From Erysipelotrichaceae bacterium (GTDB lineage Bacteria > Bacillota_I > Bacilli_A > Erysipelotrichales > Erysipelotrichaceae), in the NCBI GenBank assembly GCA_017432885.1, contig JAFRIE010000034.1:1-39401 (forward strand): a stretch of DNA of 39,401 nucleotides. Reading direction: 5' to 3'. Below the pieces are notes generated by a model that saw only the letters and a list, made by a program, of their open reading frames with translations, ran no database searches and was not told the origin of the DNA. Positions 14,475-23,427 of the stretch are shown piece after piece; positions within the stretch are counted from its first letter, which is position 1; each line of letters opens with the position of its first letter. The translations under genes and the position numbers were made by a program.

Positions 14475-15065
14475 TTGAAGAAGTATTTAAGTGTTAAGAA
14501 TATCTGCAGTATTGCGGTTTTGGGCGCCTTGGGTGCTGTACTGATGTTGTTTGACTTTCCGATTGCCGTAGCTCCAAACTTCTATAAGCTGGATCTGGGT
14601 GATCTTCCTTGTCTGATCGGCGCTTTTTCTATGGGCCCTGTTCCGGCCTTGCTGATACAGATCATAAAGATTTTAATTAAGCTACTGCTGAAACCAACAT
14701 CTACGGCTTTTGTCGGTGAACTGGCTGCGTTTATTTTTTCCAGTGTTTATTGTGTTTCTGCGGCGTACATCTATAGCCTGAAGAAAGATAAAAAACAGGC
14801 AGTAAAAGCCCTGATTATTGCATCGATCCTGATGATAATAACAGCTGCAGCCGCAAACTATCTGTTCATCATCCCATTCTATGTCCGTCTCTACAATATT
14901 CCTCTGGACGTTATTATCAACATGGGCAAGGCGATCTTCCCGGTCATCAACGGTAAACTGATGTTTGTATTGCTGTGTGTCATACCGTTCAACGGGATCA
15001 AGGCACTGATCGTCGGTATTCTGACGATGCTGCTGTACAAGCGTGTATCGCCGTTATTAAAATAA
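14475..15065 (+). CDS. ribU: Riboflavin ECF transporter S component
   Basis: A 196-residue integral membrane protein with about six hydrophobic segments, the substrate-binding S subunit of an energy-coupling-factor transporter. The first segment (MFDFPIAVAPNFYKLDLGDL-like, with LDLGDLP), followed by GAFSMGPVPALLIQ, matches RibU. The frame stays open into the riboswitch, but I place the start at TTG 14475, nine bases after GAGAGAGG, giving the normal N terminus MKKYLSVKN. The ECF ATPases and T subunit are not in this window. The FMN riboswitch supports riboflavin as substrate. Confidence 0.93.
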   Translation: MKKYLSVKNICSIAVLGALGAVLMLFDFPIAVAPNFYKLDLGDLPCLIGAFSMGPVPALLIQIIKILIKLLLKPTSTAFVGELAAFIFSSVYCVSAAYIYSLKKDKKQAVKALIIASILMIITAAAANYLFIIPFYVRLYNIPLDVIINMGKAIFPVINGKLMFVLLCVIPFNGIKALIVGILTMLLYKRVSPLLK

Positions 15066-15114
15066 AAATATATAAAATGATCTTTTCTTGCCTGTTTATA
15101 TTTACGGGTATATA

Positions 15115-15123
15115 TGATATAAT
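15115..15123 (+). promoter_or_regulatory. Extended -10 promoter of the cmk-der unit
   Basis: TGATATAAT predicts a start near 15130, then a leader of about 20 bases with GGAGG before the ATG at 15152. No hairpin is visible after ribU, so readthrough from the riboswitch is also possible. Confidence 0.55.
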
Positions 15124-15151
15124 CTTAAGGTAAAAATTTGGAGGTTTTGTT

Positions 15152-16447
15152 ATGGCTAAATTAACAAGAACACAAAAATACGCGGATTATAGAGACTCTC
15201 TGACAAATGATAAGGAGTCTTCTTTATCTACGAACGAATTATCAAACTATCGAGACAGATTAGATAATATTACGGGACAGAATACCGGTACGGAAGTTAA
15301 ACAGGGAAACAGACCGGAAGATCCAAAGTATTCCTGGGTCGATTTTGAAGAGACACCGATTGAACAGCTCGTTAATTCTTTTGCGGATGAAGCCGCAAGC
15401 AATGGCAATTCCTTTGTCTGGAACAGTCTGCAAGAAATGCCTCCCAAAAGCGAAGAAGCGCAGCAGCCTCAGGCAAAACCTGCCGAGAATCCTTATGTCG
15501 GTTATTACAATCCAAACGCTCGTCCTGCTTATCCGGAAACTCCGAAACAGCCGGGATATGCCCCTAACGACAACAGAGGAAACGGATACAGCGCACCGGT
15601 AAGCCCGGAGATCGCCCAGTTCGCAGAACCGGTAAATGTTAATCCGCAGGCTAATATACCGATGAATAACGGTACAGTCTCTCAGGTCTTAACAAACAGT
15701 TATCCGAGCCAGAACTACTACAATACGCCAAATCAGGCTTCTCAGTATCCAAATACAGTAAATCCACAACAGATACCTTATCCAAATACGCCTGTACAGC
15801 CACAGAACGTTCCAAATTATCCATCTCAGACTCCGGTCGATAATCATGTGATCGATCATAGAACGGATGCGGATAATTATTATCTGAATGAAACGATGAA
15901 CGATGTCGCGGAATACAACCGTGCGAATGGCGGTCAGACGATTTCTCAGCTGACGAATGACATGATCAACGAGGTCAGACATCCGGGTCAGGAAATTCCT
16001 GCAGCGCCTGCTGTAGAGCCAACGGTAAATGAATATCCGGATTCTGACGAGGATTTCTCCAGTACGGTTTCCATGGAAATCAATAAGCTTATGGATGAAA
16101 TGGCCGGAATGGATACAATTGAAGAAGAACCGGAACTGGAACCGGTAAAAGAGAGCCCGGTCGAGGAACATCCTGTTCTGGCCAAGGCTCTGGAAGAAGA
16201 ACCGGAAGAAGAAGTGATTGAAATCAAGAATCTGAAGGAACTGGAAAAGGAACAGACAAGAGATACCGTTTCAGAGACGATTCCGTTTGTTGTTTCGGCT
16301 TCCGATGCAGATGAAATGCTGGATGACGATGAAGAAGAAGGTTCGAATACCGTCCTGAATGTGATCCTGATTATTCTGATCCTCATTCTGGTCGCAGTAC
16401 TGGGACTGATCGTATTCTATATCTTCAAGACAAAAGGAATATTCTAA
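15152..16447 (+). CDS. Tail-anchored low-complexity protein of unknown function
   Basis: A 431-residue protein with no recognised enzymatic domain. Residues 1-45 hold a charged segment in which YRDSLTND is echoed by YRDRLDNI about 20 residues later. About 100-235 are rich in Pro, Asn, Gln and Tyr; 285-400 are strongly acidic (Glu/Asp). A single hydrophobic segment (about 401-424) is followed by a short basic end, so the protein is probably tail-anchored with most of its mass in the cytoplasm. The ribosome binding site is strong. It overlaps cmk by one base (taATG), so it is expressed with cmk and der. Possible roles are a scaffold or membrane recruiter; this is inference. Confidence 0.75.
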   Translation: MAKLTRTQKYADYRDSLTNDKESSLSTNELSNYRDRLDNITGQNTGTEVKQGNRPEDPKYSWVDFEETPIEQLVNSFADEAASNGNSFVWNSLQEMPPKSEEAQQPQAKPAENPYVGYYNPNARPAYPETPKQPGYAPNDNRGNGYSAPVSPEIAQFAEPVNVNPQANIPMNNGTVSQVLTNSYPSQNYYNTPNQASQYPNTVNPQQIPYPNTPVQPQNVPNYPSQTPVDNHVIDHRTDADNYYLNETMNDVAEYNRANGGQTISQLTNDMINEVRHPGQEIPAAPAVEPTVNEYPDSDEDFSSTVSMEINKLMDEMAGMDTIEEEPELEPVKESPVEEHPVLAKALEEEPEEEVIEIKNLKELEKEQTRDTVSETIPFVVSASDADEMLDDDEEEGSNTVLNVILIILILILVAVLGLIVFYIFKTKGIF

Positions 16448-17109
16448 TGAAGATCAACATTGCCATAGATGGACCTAGCGCTGCCGGGAAATCGACAATA
16501 GCCGATATTCTGGCAGAACGTTTAGGTTATACGCATCTGGATACAGGTGCGATGTATCGGGCTGTAGCCTGTGATGCATTTCAGAAAGAGATCCCTCTGG
16601 ATGATGAAGAACGGATCGTTGATCTGATCAATCATATGGATCTGCAGATGCTTCCGGATGGAAGAGTGATTCTGGATGGAGAAGATATTTCTGATGCGAT
16701 CCGAACCAATGAAGTATCTATGGGAGCTTCCGATGTCTCTAAACTGCAGGGATGTAGAACGGCTCTGGTTGCCATGCAACAGAAGATCTGTGAAGAAGGC
16801 GGATATATCCTGGATGGCAGAGATATCGGAACAGTCGTATTAAAAGATGCTCCGGTAAAACTGTACCTGACCGCTACTGCCGAAGCAAGAGCACAGAGAA
16901 GAGTGCTGCAGAATCAGGAAAAAGGGCTGGAAGCGGATTACGAACAGATCCTGGAAGATATCCGTAAGAGGGATTATCAGGATATGCACCGTGAGTATTC
17001 TCCGCTGACAAAGGCAGAAGACGCGATCGAGATCGATACTTCTGATCTGACGCTGGAGGAAGTTACGGCTATAGCTCTGAAGATCATAGCTGAGAAAACG
17101 GGAGAATAA
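16447..17109 (+). CDS. cmk: Cytidylate kinase
   Basis: A 220-residue P-loop kinase that phosphorylates CMP and dCMP. GPSAAGKST (9-17) is the Walker A motif; LGYTHLDTGAMYRA and DGRDIGTVV are diagnostic of Cmk. The start overlaps the stop of the tail-anchored gene. The cmk-der order is common in Bacillota, although here rpsA, which often lies between them, is absent. Confidence 0.96.
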   Translation: MKINIAIDGPSAAGKSTIADILAERLGYTHLDTGAMYRAVACDAFQKEIPLDDEERIVDLINHMDLQMLPDGRVILDGEDISDAIRTNEVSMGASDVSKLQGCRTALVAMQQKICEEGGYILDGRDIGTVVLKDAPVKLYLTATAEARAQRRVLQNQEKGLEADYEQILEDIRKRDYQDMHREYSPLTKAEDAIEIDTSDLTLEEVTAIALKIIAEKTGE

Positions 17110-17110
17110 A

Positions 17111-18424
17111 ATGATAGATGGAACTGTCGCAATCGTTGGGAGACCCAATGTCGGTAAGTCGACAGTTTTTAATCGTATGCTTCAGGAACGTGTTTCGATT
17201 GTCGAGGATACCCCTGGTGTAACAAGAGACAGGATTTATGGAGACTGTCAATGGTTATCCAAAACTTATCGTCTGATCGATACCGGAGGCATTCAGATCG
17301 AAGATGTTCCTTTCCAGAAAGAGATCAATGCCCAAGTCGAGATCGCGATAGAAGAAGCAGACGTTATTATATTTCTGACAGACGGGAAGAGCGGTCTGAC
17401 CGGAGATGACGAGTATATTTCCCGACTTTTGAGAAAGTCGAAAAAGCCGGTTGTTCTAGCCGTCAACAAGATTGACGATATCAGTAAGATCGATGACATT
17501 TACGAGTATTATCGTCTGGGAATCGGCGATCCGATTGCCGTATCGGGTGTTCATGGCATAGGGATCGGCGATCTGCTGGATAAGGTCGTAGAGCTGATGC
17601 CGGAGAAACAGATCGATGAATACGAAGGAATGATCCGTTTTGCGGTAATCGGCAGACCCAATGTCGGTAAATCATCATTGACGAATGCCTTCTTGAAACA
17701 GGATCGGGTCATTGTCTCGGACATCGAGGGAACGACCAGAGATGCGATCGATACGGCTTTTAAAGCCAATGACAAAGATTATGTGGTAATTGATACTGCA
17801 GGTATCAGAAAAAGAGGTAAGATCTACGAGAACGTAGAAAAATATTCCGTATTAAGAGCGAAGGCAGCCATCGAAAGAAGCGATCTGGCTCTGGTGCTCC
17901 TGGATGGTTCCACAGGCATCATCGAGCAGGATAAACATGTCGCAGGTCTGGCACACGAAGCGAAAAAGGGCGTCATTATTGTCTACAACAAGTGGGATCT
18001 GGTCGATAAAGACGATAAGACGATGGCAAATATCACAAAGGAGATTAGAAAACAGTTTGTCTATCTGGATTATGCGCCGATCGCGTTTGTATCCGCGAAA
18101 CAGGCAAAAAGGATCGATACACTGCTTCCTTTGATCGATCAGGTATACGATAATCTGAACCGTCACATTAAAACCAACGTACTGAACGAAGTCATTCTGG
18201 ATGCCCAACTGGCAAATCCGGCAAAACCGCATAACGGTAAGAAACTGAAAATCTACTATGCATCTCAGGTCTCTACTGCTCCATGTACAATTGTCCTGTT
18301 TGTCAATGATCCGGACCTGATGCATTTCTCATATGAGAGATATATCGAAAACAGCCTTAGAGAAGCGTTTGACTTTTCCGGCGTACCGATTCAGATCATT
18401 TGCAGAAAAAAACCGGAGAAATAA
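17111..18424 (+). CDS. der: Ribosome biogenesis GTPase Der (EngA)
   Basis: A 437-residue protein with tandem GTPase domains and a C-terminal KH-like domain, required for 50S subunit assembly. The first G1 motif is GRPNVGKST (10-18), the second GRPNVGKSS (181-189), with DTGGI, DTAGI, NKID and NKWD in the expected places. GGAGAATAAAATG gives a good ribosome binding site two bases after cmk. Confidence 0.97.
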   Translation: MIDGTVAIVGRPNVGKSTVFNRMLQERVSIVEDTPGVTRDRIYGDCQWLSKTYRLIDTGGIQIEDVPFQKEINAQVEIAIEEADVIIFLTDGKSGLTGDDEYISRLLRKSKKPVVLAVNKIDDISKIDDIYEYYRLGIGDPIAVSGVHGIGIGDLLDKVVELMPEKQIDEYEGMIRFAVIGRPNVGKSSLTNAFLKQDRVIVSDIEGTTRDAIDTAFKANDKDYVVIDTAGIRKRGKIYENVEKYSVLRAKAAIERSDLALVLLDGSTGIIEQDKHVAGLAHEAKKGVIIVYNKWDLVDKDDKTMANITKEIRKQFVYLDYAPIAFVSAKQAKRIDTLLPLIDQVYDNLNRHIKTNVLNEVILDAQLANPAKPHNGKKLKIYYASQVSTAPCTIVLFVNDPDLMHFSYERYIENSLREAFDFSGVPIQIICRKKPEK

Positions 18425-18453
18425 AAAAGAGATTCGTAGGAATCTCTTTTCTT
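18425..18453. terminator. Shared terminator of der and the PBP gene
   Basis: AAAAGAGATTC (18425-18435) pairs with GAATCTCTTTT (18440-18450) around GTAG; both ends carry A/T tails. Confidence 0.88.
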
Positions 18454-21400
18454 TTATTGTGGAACTGCGGCATTCAGTGTGATACACGCCTGAGAACTGT
18501 TGGAACTGGTAGATACACAGACTTTGGCTTTTGAACCTCCGCCGGTCCTTTCGCTGAATGCCGTCTCATTGCTGGCTCCGGAAATGACTTCTCCAGTGTC
18601 CATTGTAATCGTATAGAAATACGGAGGAGCAGCCGCACCGCTATAGATAGCTGTCCAGTGAGGGAACCAGATCCTGCCGGCAGCATATGTTGTTTGACCA
18701 TAGATATTCGTCGTTGACAGGTCACAGGAATCTCCGGTACAGGTTCCGTTTTCTCCTGCTCCTGTTCCAAAGGTGACATAGACATCCATTCCGTCAAAGA
18801 TGCCGTTCAGATTGGCAATACCGCCACTGATGTATTTTTTAAAGGATGTACCGTAGGCATAAGCTGTTGAAGCCGATACCAGAGGATGCTCTTCTAAAGC
18901 TTTTTCCGAGATCCAGCCGGTAACGGTAGCATGTGCACCGTCCGGAGCTGCATATGGATATGCACCCCTGATATGAGTAATAGGGACAACCGTATCCGGT
19001 CTCTCTAAAGGAACATACGGATCATATTCTCCGGTGTAATGGGTTTCCAGTTCATTCAGGATCTTGGTAACGATTTTACTCTTTGTATTGGCCTGATACT
19101 CTGCAGTAGAGAAATAGGCGCCTTTTTCCAGCTGGTCGTAGCCGGTCCAGCAGGAGATCGTATACTTGTTTGTCTGCATGACCAGCCAGCTGTCCTTGGT
19201 AGCACCGGTAGGAATGCCATAGTCTCTTCCGGAATTGCCCCAGTCGGTTGTACCGGTCTTACCGTACAATGGATAGTCCACATATCTGTTGCAGTACCAC
19301 ATTAAGGAAGAGTAGGATCCGGACATGTTGTATTCTTCCAGATAGGCGACCATCCAGGCTGTTTCTTTGGAAAGACGCTGCTGGCCAACCGTATCGGCAA
19401 CAAAATTGTCTCTGCCGTCATTGTAGACGATATAGTTGATGGTATGCGGTTTAATATATCTTCCGCCATTCATGAACATCGCATGTGCAGCCGCAAGCTG
19501 TATAGGCGTAACCGTACAGCGGTTACCGCCGATCGCAAACTGCAGGTCGAAGTCGGAATAATCGAATTTGAATCCGATCGAATTCAGATAGTCGATAACG
19601 TATTCCTCACCTTTCTCCTCTACGACAGCTGCGAGAGCCTGAACGGCAGGGGTATTCTGCGATCTTCCAAGAGCTTCCGTCATCAGCATATCTCCATAAT
19701 ACTGATGATCATAGTTGGAAATCAGAACACTTCCGCCATAGAGATAATACGGCATATCGGTAAAGGTATGGGATGTAGCATAGCCAAGCGCTTCAATACA
19801 TAATGCATAGTCGACGACCGGCTTAAAAGAAGAGCCCGGATTCAGATAGGCGCTGGTAGCGCGGTTGAACTGTCTGGCCGAATCCTGTTCGCCTCTTCCT
19901 GCACCCAACGCTTCAACGGAACCGTTCTGATTGTCCATGACGACGATCGCGCTTTGACACAGCTCATTCGGGAAAGTGATCCCGGTATATTCCGCTTCAT
20001 TCTGCATGTCATAGATGTATTCCTGCATGTAGGCGTTCATATTAGTGTAGATCTGCATCCCTGTGCTATAGGGGCTTTCACCGGTCGTTTCGATGACCTC
20101 ATCAATAACCGCATCGATATAGGCCTGATACTTTTCGTTGGTTTCCTGGAAACTGACATCAACGCCCACCAGCAGGTCTTCGATCCGGACGGATTTCGCA
20201 AGATCGGCTTCCGCTTCAGTAATATAGCCGTGCATCAGCATCAGATCGATAACTTCATTCCTTCTGGCTGTCCCGGCTTCCAGATATTCAGAATCAGGAT
20301 CCAGATAATAGTTGTCCTGCTTATATAAATCATTGTATGGGTTATAAGTATTTGGAGAGTTGATCAGTCCGGCCAGGAAAGCCGCTTCTGTCAAAGTAAG
20401 ATTCTTTGCGTCCTTGCCGAAATAATACTGGGAAGCTTTCTGAACGCCACGGATATTGTTGCCGTAGTTGACTTTATTGATGTACATAGCAATGATTTCC
20501 TGCTTACTGACATCGGTCTTTAGTTCCAGTTCAAGTGCCAGGACGATTTCCTGCATCTTACGCTTGATGCCGGACATGCCTTCTCTAGCGGCAATCGTCG
20601 ATTCATCATCTGCATCGATAGAATAGTAAGTATTTTTGATCAGCTGCATGGTAACGGTAGAACCGCCTTGCGAGAAATCACGGGTCCTGAAGTTTTCGAT
20701 GGCCGCTTTGGTAAAACGCGGAATATCGAAACCCGGATGTTCAAAGAAACGAGAGTCCTCAATTGCCAAGAAGGCATCGATCAGACAGTTCGGCATGTCC
20801 TTGTATTCGATGTTCTCACGCAAATACATTCCCAGTTCCATGATCTTGTGACCTTCATTATCAAAAACGGTTGTAGAATCCGGTGATACCAGATCTTCAA
20901 CGTTCAAAGTCGGTTTGTCTTCACAGAGTTTATAGGCAAACACAAAAGCGCCGATGGCACCGCAGATACCGATAAAAAGGACGATACAGGTCAGGATCGC
21001 AAAGACGAAAGTGACGGTCTTTCCTTTTGGCCTAGGGGTCTTCTCCGTCTTTTTCGCTGTTTCTTTCTTCTTGAAAGGGAATCCCTTTAACGGATTTTTC
21101 TTTTCTTCTTTCTTTTCCTGGGCATCGGCCGCTTTTTCTTCCTTTTTATTGAAATTGAAAAACTTGACGGTTTCTTTCTTTTTCTCTTCTGCAGGCTTTT
21201 CCGTGTTCGATTCTATTTCCGTTTTCTCTTCTTTCTTCTTTGGTTGAGTAATAGAACTGAAAAAACCCTTCAGATCTATGCTGCTTTTCTTTTTGTTTTC
21301 ATTTACCACAGGCTGAACAGGAACCGCTTCTTCTTTTTCTTCTTTTGACGCCATTTTCTTTTCTTTTACATCTACTGGACTTAGAACGTTTTTCTCATCT

Positions 21401-21621
21401 CTTTGCTTCTCTTTTTCATCTCTTTTCTTGAAATGAAGAAGTTCTGTCAGACTCTTTTTTTCTTTTGCTTCCGTTCCTTTTTCCTCAACAGTTTCCGGCA
21501 TCGTTTGAAGGTTTTCTTCATTCAGGTTCAGATCACGCTGTTCCTGGTGTTTCTGCGCTTTTCTGCGGACTTTATTCAGATTTCTTTCCTGTGTTTTGTT
21601 TAGTTCGATTTCCTGTTTCAT
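18454..21621 (-). CDS. Class A penicillin-binding protein (transglycosylase/transpeptidase)
   Basis: A 1055-residue bifunctional peptidoglycan synthase of the PBP1A type. A cytoplasmic tail of about 200 residues rich in Lys and Glu precedes the membrane segment (204-230). The GT51 domain has E289 in FLAIEDSRFFEH and GGSTVTMQL (319-327). The transpeptidase has S597-S-F-K600, S654-Q-N656 and K788-T-G790. A C-terminal extension of roughly 200 residues ends in a Ser/Thr-rich tail with two cysteines. The tail has four short Phe-containing basic motifs. ATG at 21621 has no Shine-Dalgarno sequence. It is convergent with der and divergent from aminopeptidase P. Confidence 0.94.
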   Translation of the reverse strand: MKQEIELNKTQERNLNKVRRKAQKHQEQRDLNLNEENLQTMPETVEEKGTEAKEKKSLTELLHFKKRDEKEKQRDEKNVLSPVDVKEKKMASKEEKEEAVPVQPVVNENKKKSSIDLKGFFSSITQPKKKEEKTEIESNTEKPAEEKKKETVKFFNFNKKEEKAADAQEKKEEKKNPLKGFPFKKKETAKKTEKTPRPKGKTVTFVFAILTCIVLFIGICGAIGAFVFAYKLCEDKPTLNVEDLVSPDSTTVFDNEGHKIMELGMYLRENIEYKDMPNCLIDAFLAIEDSRFFEHPGFDIPRFTKAAIENFRTRDFSQGGSTVTMQLIKNTYYSIDADDESTIAAREGMSGIKRKMQEIVLALELELKTDVSKQEIIAMYINKVNYGNNIRGVQKASQYYFGKDAKNLTLTEAAFLAGLINSPNTYNPYNDLYKQDNYYLDPDSEYLEAGTARRNEVIDLMLMHGYITEAEADLAKSVRIEDLLVGVDVSFQETNEKYQAYIDAVIDEVIETTGESPYSTGMQIYTNMNAYMQEYIYDMQNEAEYTGITFPNELCQSAIVVMDNQNGSVEALGAGRGEQDSARQFNRATSAYLNPGSSFKPVVDYALCIEALGYATSHTFTDMPYYLYGGSVLISNYDHQYYGDMLMTEALGRSQNTPAVQALAAVVEEKGEEYVIDYLNSIGFKFDYSDFDLQFAIGGNRCTVTPIQLAAAHAMFMNGGRYIKPHTINYIVYNDGRDNFVADTVGQQRLSKETAWMVAYLEEYNMSGSYSSLMWYCNRYVDYPLYGKTGTTDWGNSGRDYGIPTGATKDSWLVMQTNKYTISCWTGYDQLEKGAYFSTAEYQANTKSKIVTKILNELETHYTGEYDPYVPLERPDTVVPITHIRGAYPYAAPDGAHATVTGWISEKALEEHPLVSASTAYAYGTSFKKYISGGIANLNGIFDGMDVYVTFGTGAGENGTCTGDSCDLSTTNIYGQTTYAAGRIWFPHWTAIYSGAAAPPYFYTITMDTGEVISGASNETAFSERTGGGSKAKVCVSTSSNSSQACITLNAAVPQ

Positions 21622-21631
21622 ACAATTTATT

Positions 21632-21660
21632 ATTATACTATATGAAAATATTAATGATAA
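21632..21660 (-). promoter_or_regulatory. Promoter of the PBP gene
   Basis: TTATCA (21660-21655) and TATAAT (21637-21632) are 17 bases apart on the minus strand. TATAAT ends ten bases before the ATG, so the leader would be only three or four bases and holds no ribosome binding site. Confidence 0.6.
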
Positions 21661-21663
21661 GAT
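21655..21663 (+). promoter_or_regulatory. Extended -10, six bases before the aminopeptidase P start
   Basis: TGATAAGAT is followed by AAAGTT and the ATG at 21670. There is no Shine-Dalgarno sequence. It overlaps the -35 of the divergent PBP promoter, so the two may compete. Confidence 0.55.
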
Positions 21664-21669
21664 AAAGTT

Positions 21670-23427
21670 ATGATAAAAAGAAGATTAACAGCATTAAGAT
21701 CTGCCATGCAGAAAGAAGGGATAGACCTTTATTATTTCAACACTTCCGACTATCACATGTCGGAATATGTCCCGGAATACTTTAAGACGATTGCCTATTT
21801 TTCGGGATTTACCGGTTCTTTGGCAACACTTCTGGTCACTCTGGAAGACGCTTATCTTTTCGTAGACGGAAGATATCACACGCAGGCTGATAAGCAGTGC
21901 CTAAACAATGGCATTACGGTTGTTAAGCTGGGCACGCAGGGAGCTTTAGATCCGCTGACATTCATTAAAAAGAACTATGCCGACAAGACGATCGGCCTGG
22001 ATGGAAGAAGAACAAGCATCCGCTTTGCGAAGGAACTTGTCGACAGCGGCATTGCCATTCGCAGCATCGATCTGTATTCCGATCTGATCGAGAACCGTCC
22101 CCCTCTAAGCAAGGATCCGGTCTATGAACTGCCTGTCGAATATACCGGGCTGACCCGCAACAGGAAGATCGAGATGATCCGTTACTGTCTGAAAGATAGA
22201 GTTCATATCATCAACAACCTGGAATCGATTGCCTATCTTCTGAATCTGAGAGGAAATGATATTCTTTATACGCCGGTATTTCTGGCCTATCTGGTATTTG
22301 TGGAACAGGAAGTATATCTGTTTGCCGATCTGGAACGCTTTACGGAAGAGATCCTGGATCGTCTTTATGAAGACGGGGTCATCATCAGACCTTACGCTTC
22401 TTACTACAGTTTTCTGGAAACAATCCGCAACAAGAAAATCCTTCTGGATGAGACAAAAGTAAATTACGAGACTTATCTGCGGGTCTGCCGCGGACACAAC
22501 GTCATCCAGCACATGCGCTCCATCGTTGAAGACATGAAGGCGATCAAAAACCCGGTTGAACAGCGCAATGTCCGTCTAGCTCACATTTATGACGGAGTTT
22601 CCGTACTGCGTTTCCTGATGTGGCTGGATTCCGTCGATAAGAGCACGCTGAGCGAATATGACGTGAAAGAAAAGATCGACAGCTTCCGTCTCACATACAA
22701 GGCCAAGGATCTGAGCTTCTCTTCTATCGTAGCCTACAATGAAAATGCCGCACTGATGCATTATGCTCCGGACAGAGAAAACTCGGCCAGACTTGACAAC
22801 AGGGGCATCCTGCTGTTTGATACGGGAGGTCAGTATAACGAGGGAACGACGGACGTGACCAGAACCGTCGCTTTGGGTGAAGTAGACGATGAGATCAGAA
22901 AATACTTCACGCTGGTTCTAAAATCGATGTTTAATCTGAGTGAATTGAAGTTCTTAAGAGGTCTCAGCGGAAATCAGGTCGATGTCCTGGCCCGAAAAGA
23001 TCTTTGGGAACTGGGTGTCGATTACCGTTGCGGAACAGGACATGGTGTCGGCTATCATCTTGCGGTGCATGAGTCCCCTCCGAATGTCCGTTATGGAAAA
23101 ACGGAGAACGGCAGTGAACTGGCGGAATTCAAGCCGGGCATGGTATTCTCGGACGAACCGGGTGTCTATTTTGAAGGGAAATTCGGAATACGCTGTGAGA
23201 ATCTGCTGCTTTGTGTAAACGCGGAAAACAATGAATATGGACAGTTTTTACGCTTTGAGACACTGACGATGATCCCGTTTGACCGGAATCTGATCGATCC
23301 GCGTTATCTGGATGAAAGAACAAGACGGGTATTGAACAATTATCATGAGAGAGTATATCAGACACTGCTTCCTTATCTGAATGAAGAAGAAGCGGAATAC
23401 TTAAGAAAGTTGACGAGAGAAATATGA
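21670..23427 (+). CDS. Xaa-Pro aminopeptidase (M24B), long three-domain form
   Basis: A 585-residue cytosolic metallopeptidase that removes N-terminal residues before proline. Two creatinase-like N-terminal domains (about 1-290) precede the pita-bread catalytic domain, as in eukaryotic XPNPEP1 and unlike the shorter E. coli PepP. Metal ligands include D384 (FDTGG), D395 (TTDVTRT), His in GTGHGVGYHLAVHESPP, and the Glu residues of SDEPGVYFEG and GIRCENLL. It appears to have a leaderless start. The stop overlaps exoA (ATGA). Confidence 0.94.
   Translation: MIKRRLTALRSAMQKEGIDLYYFNTSDYHMSEYVPEYFKTIAYFSGFTGSLATLLVTLEDAYLFVDGRYHTQADKQCLNNGITVVKLGTQGALDPLTFIKKNYADKTIGLDGRRTSIRFAKELVDSGIAIRSIDLYSDLIENRPPLSKDPVYELPVEYTGLTRNRKIEMIRYCLKDRVHIINNLESIAYLLNLRGNDILYTPVFLAYLVFVEQEVYLFADLERFTEEILDRLYEDGVIIRPYASYYSFLETIRNKKILLDETKVNYETYLRVCRGHNVIQHMRSIVEDMKAIKNPVEQRNVRLAHIYDGVSVLRFLMWLDSVDKSTLSEYDVKEKIDSFRLTYKAKDLSFSSIVAYNENAALMHYAPDRENSARLDNRGILLFDTGGQYNEGTTDVTRTVALGEVDDEIRKYFTLVLKSMFNLSELKFLRGLSGNQVDVLARKDLWELGVDYRCGTGHGVGYHLAVHESPPNVRYGKTENGSELAEFKPGMVFSDEPGVYFEGKFGIRCENLLLCVNAENNEYGQFLRFETLTMIPFDRNLIDPRYLDERTRRVLNNYHERVYQTLLPYLNEEEAEYLRKLTREI

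Noticed and set aside
20954..21665. Several plus-strand Phe/Ser-rich ORFs opposite the PBP tail
   Set aside because: They are the reverse complement of Lys/Glu-rich codons (AAA, GAA) in the PBP gene and lack ribosome binding sites and family features.
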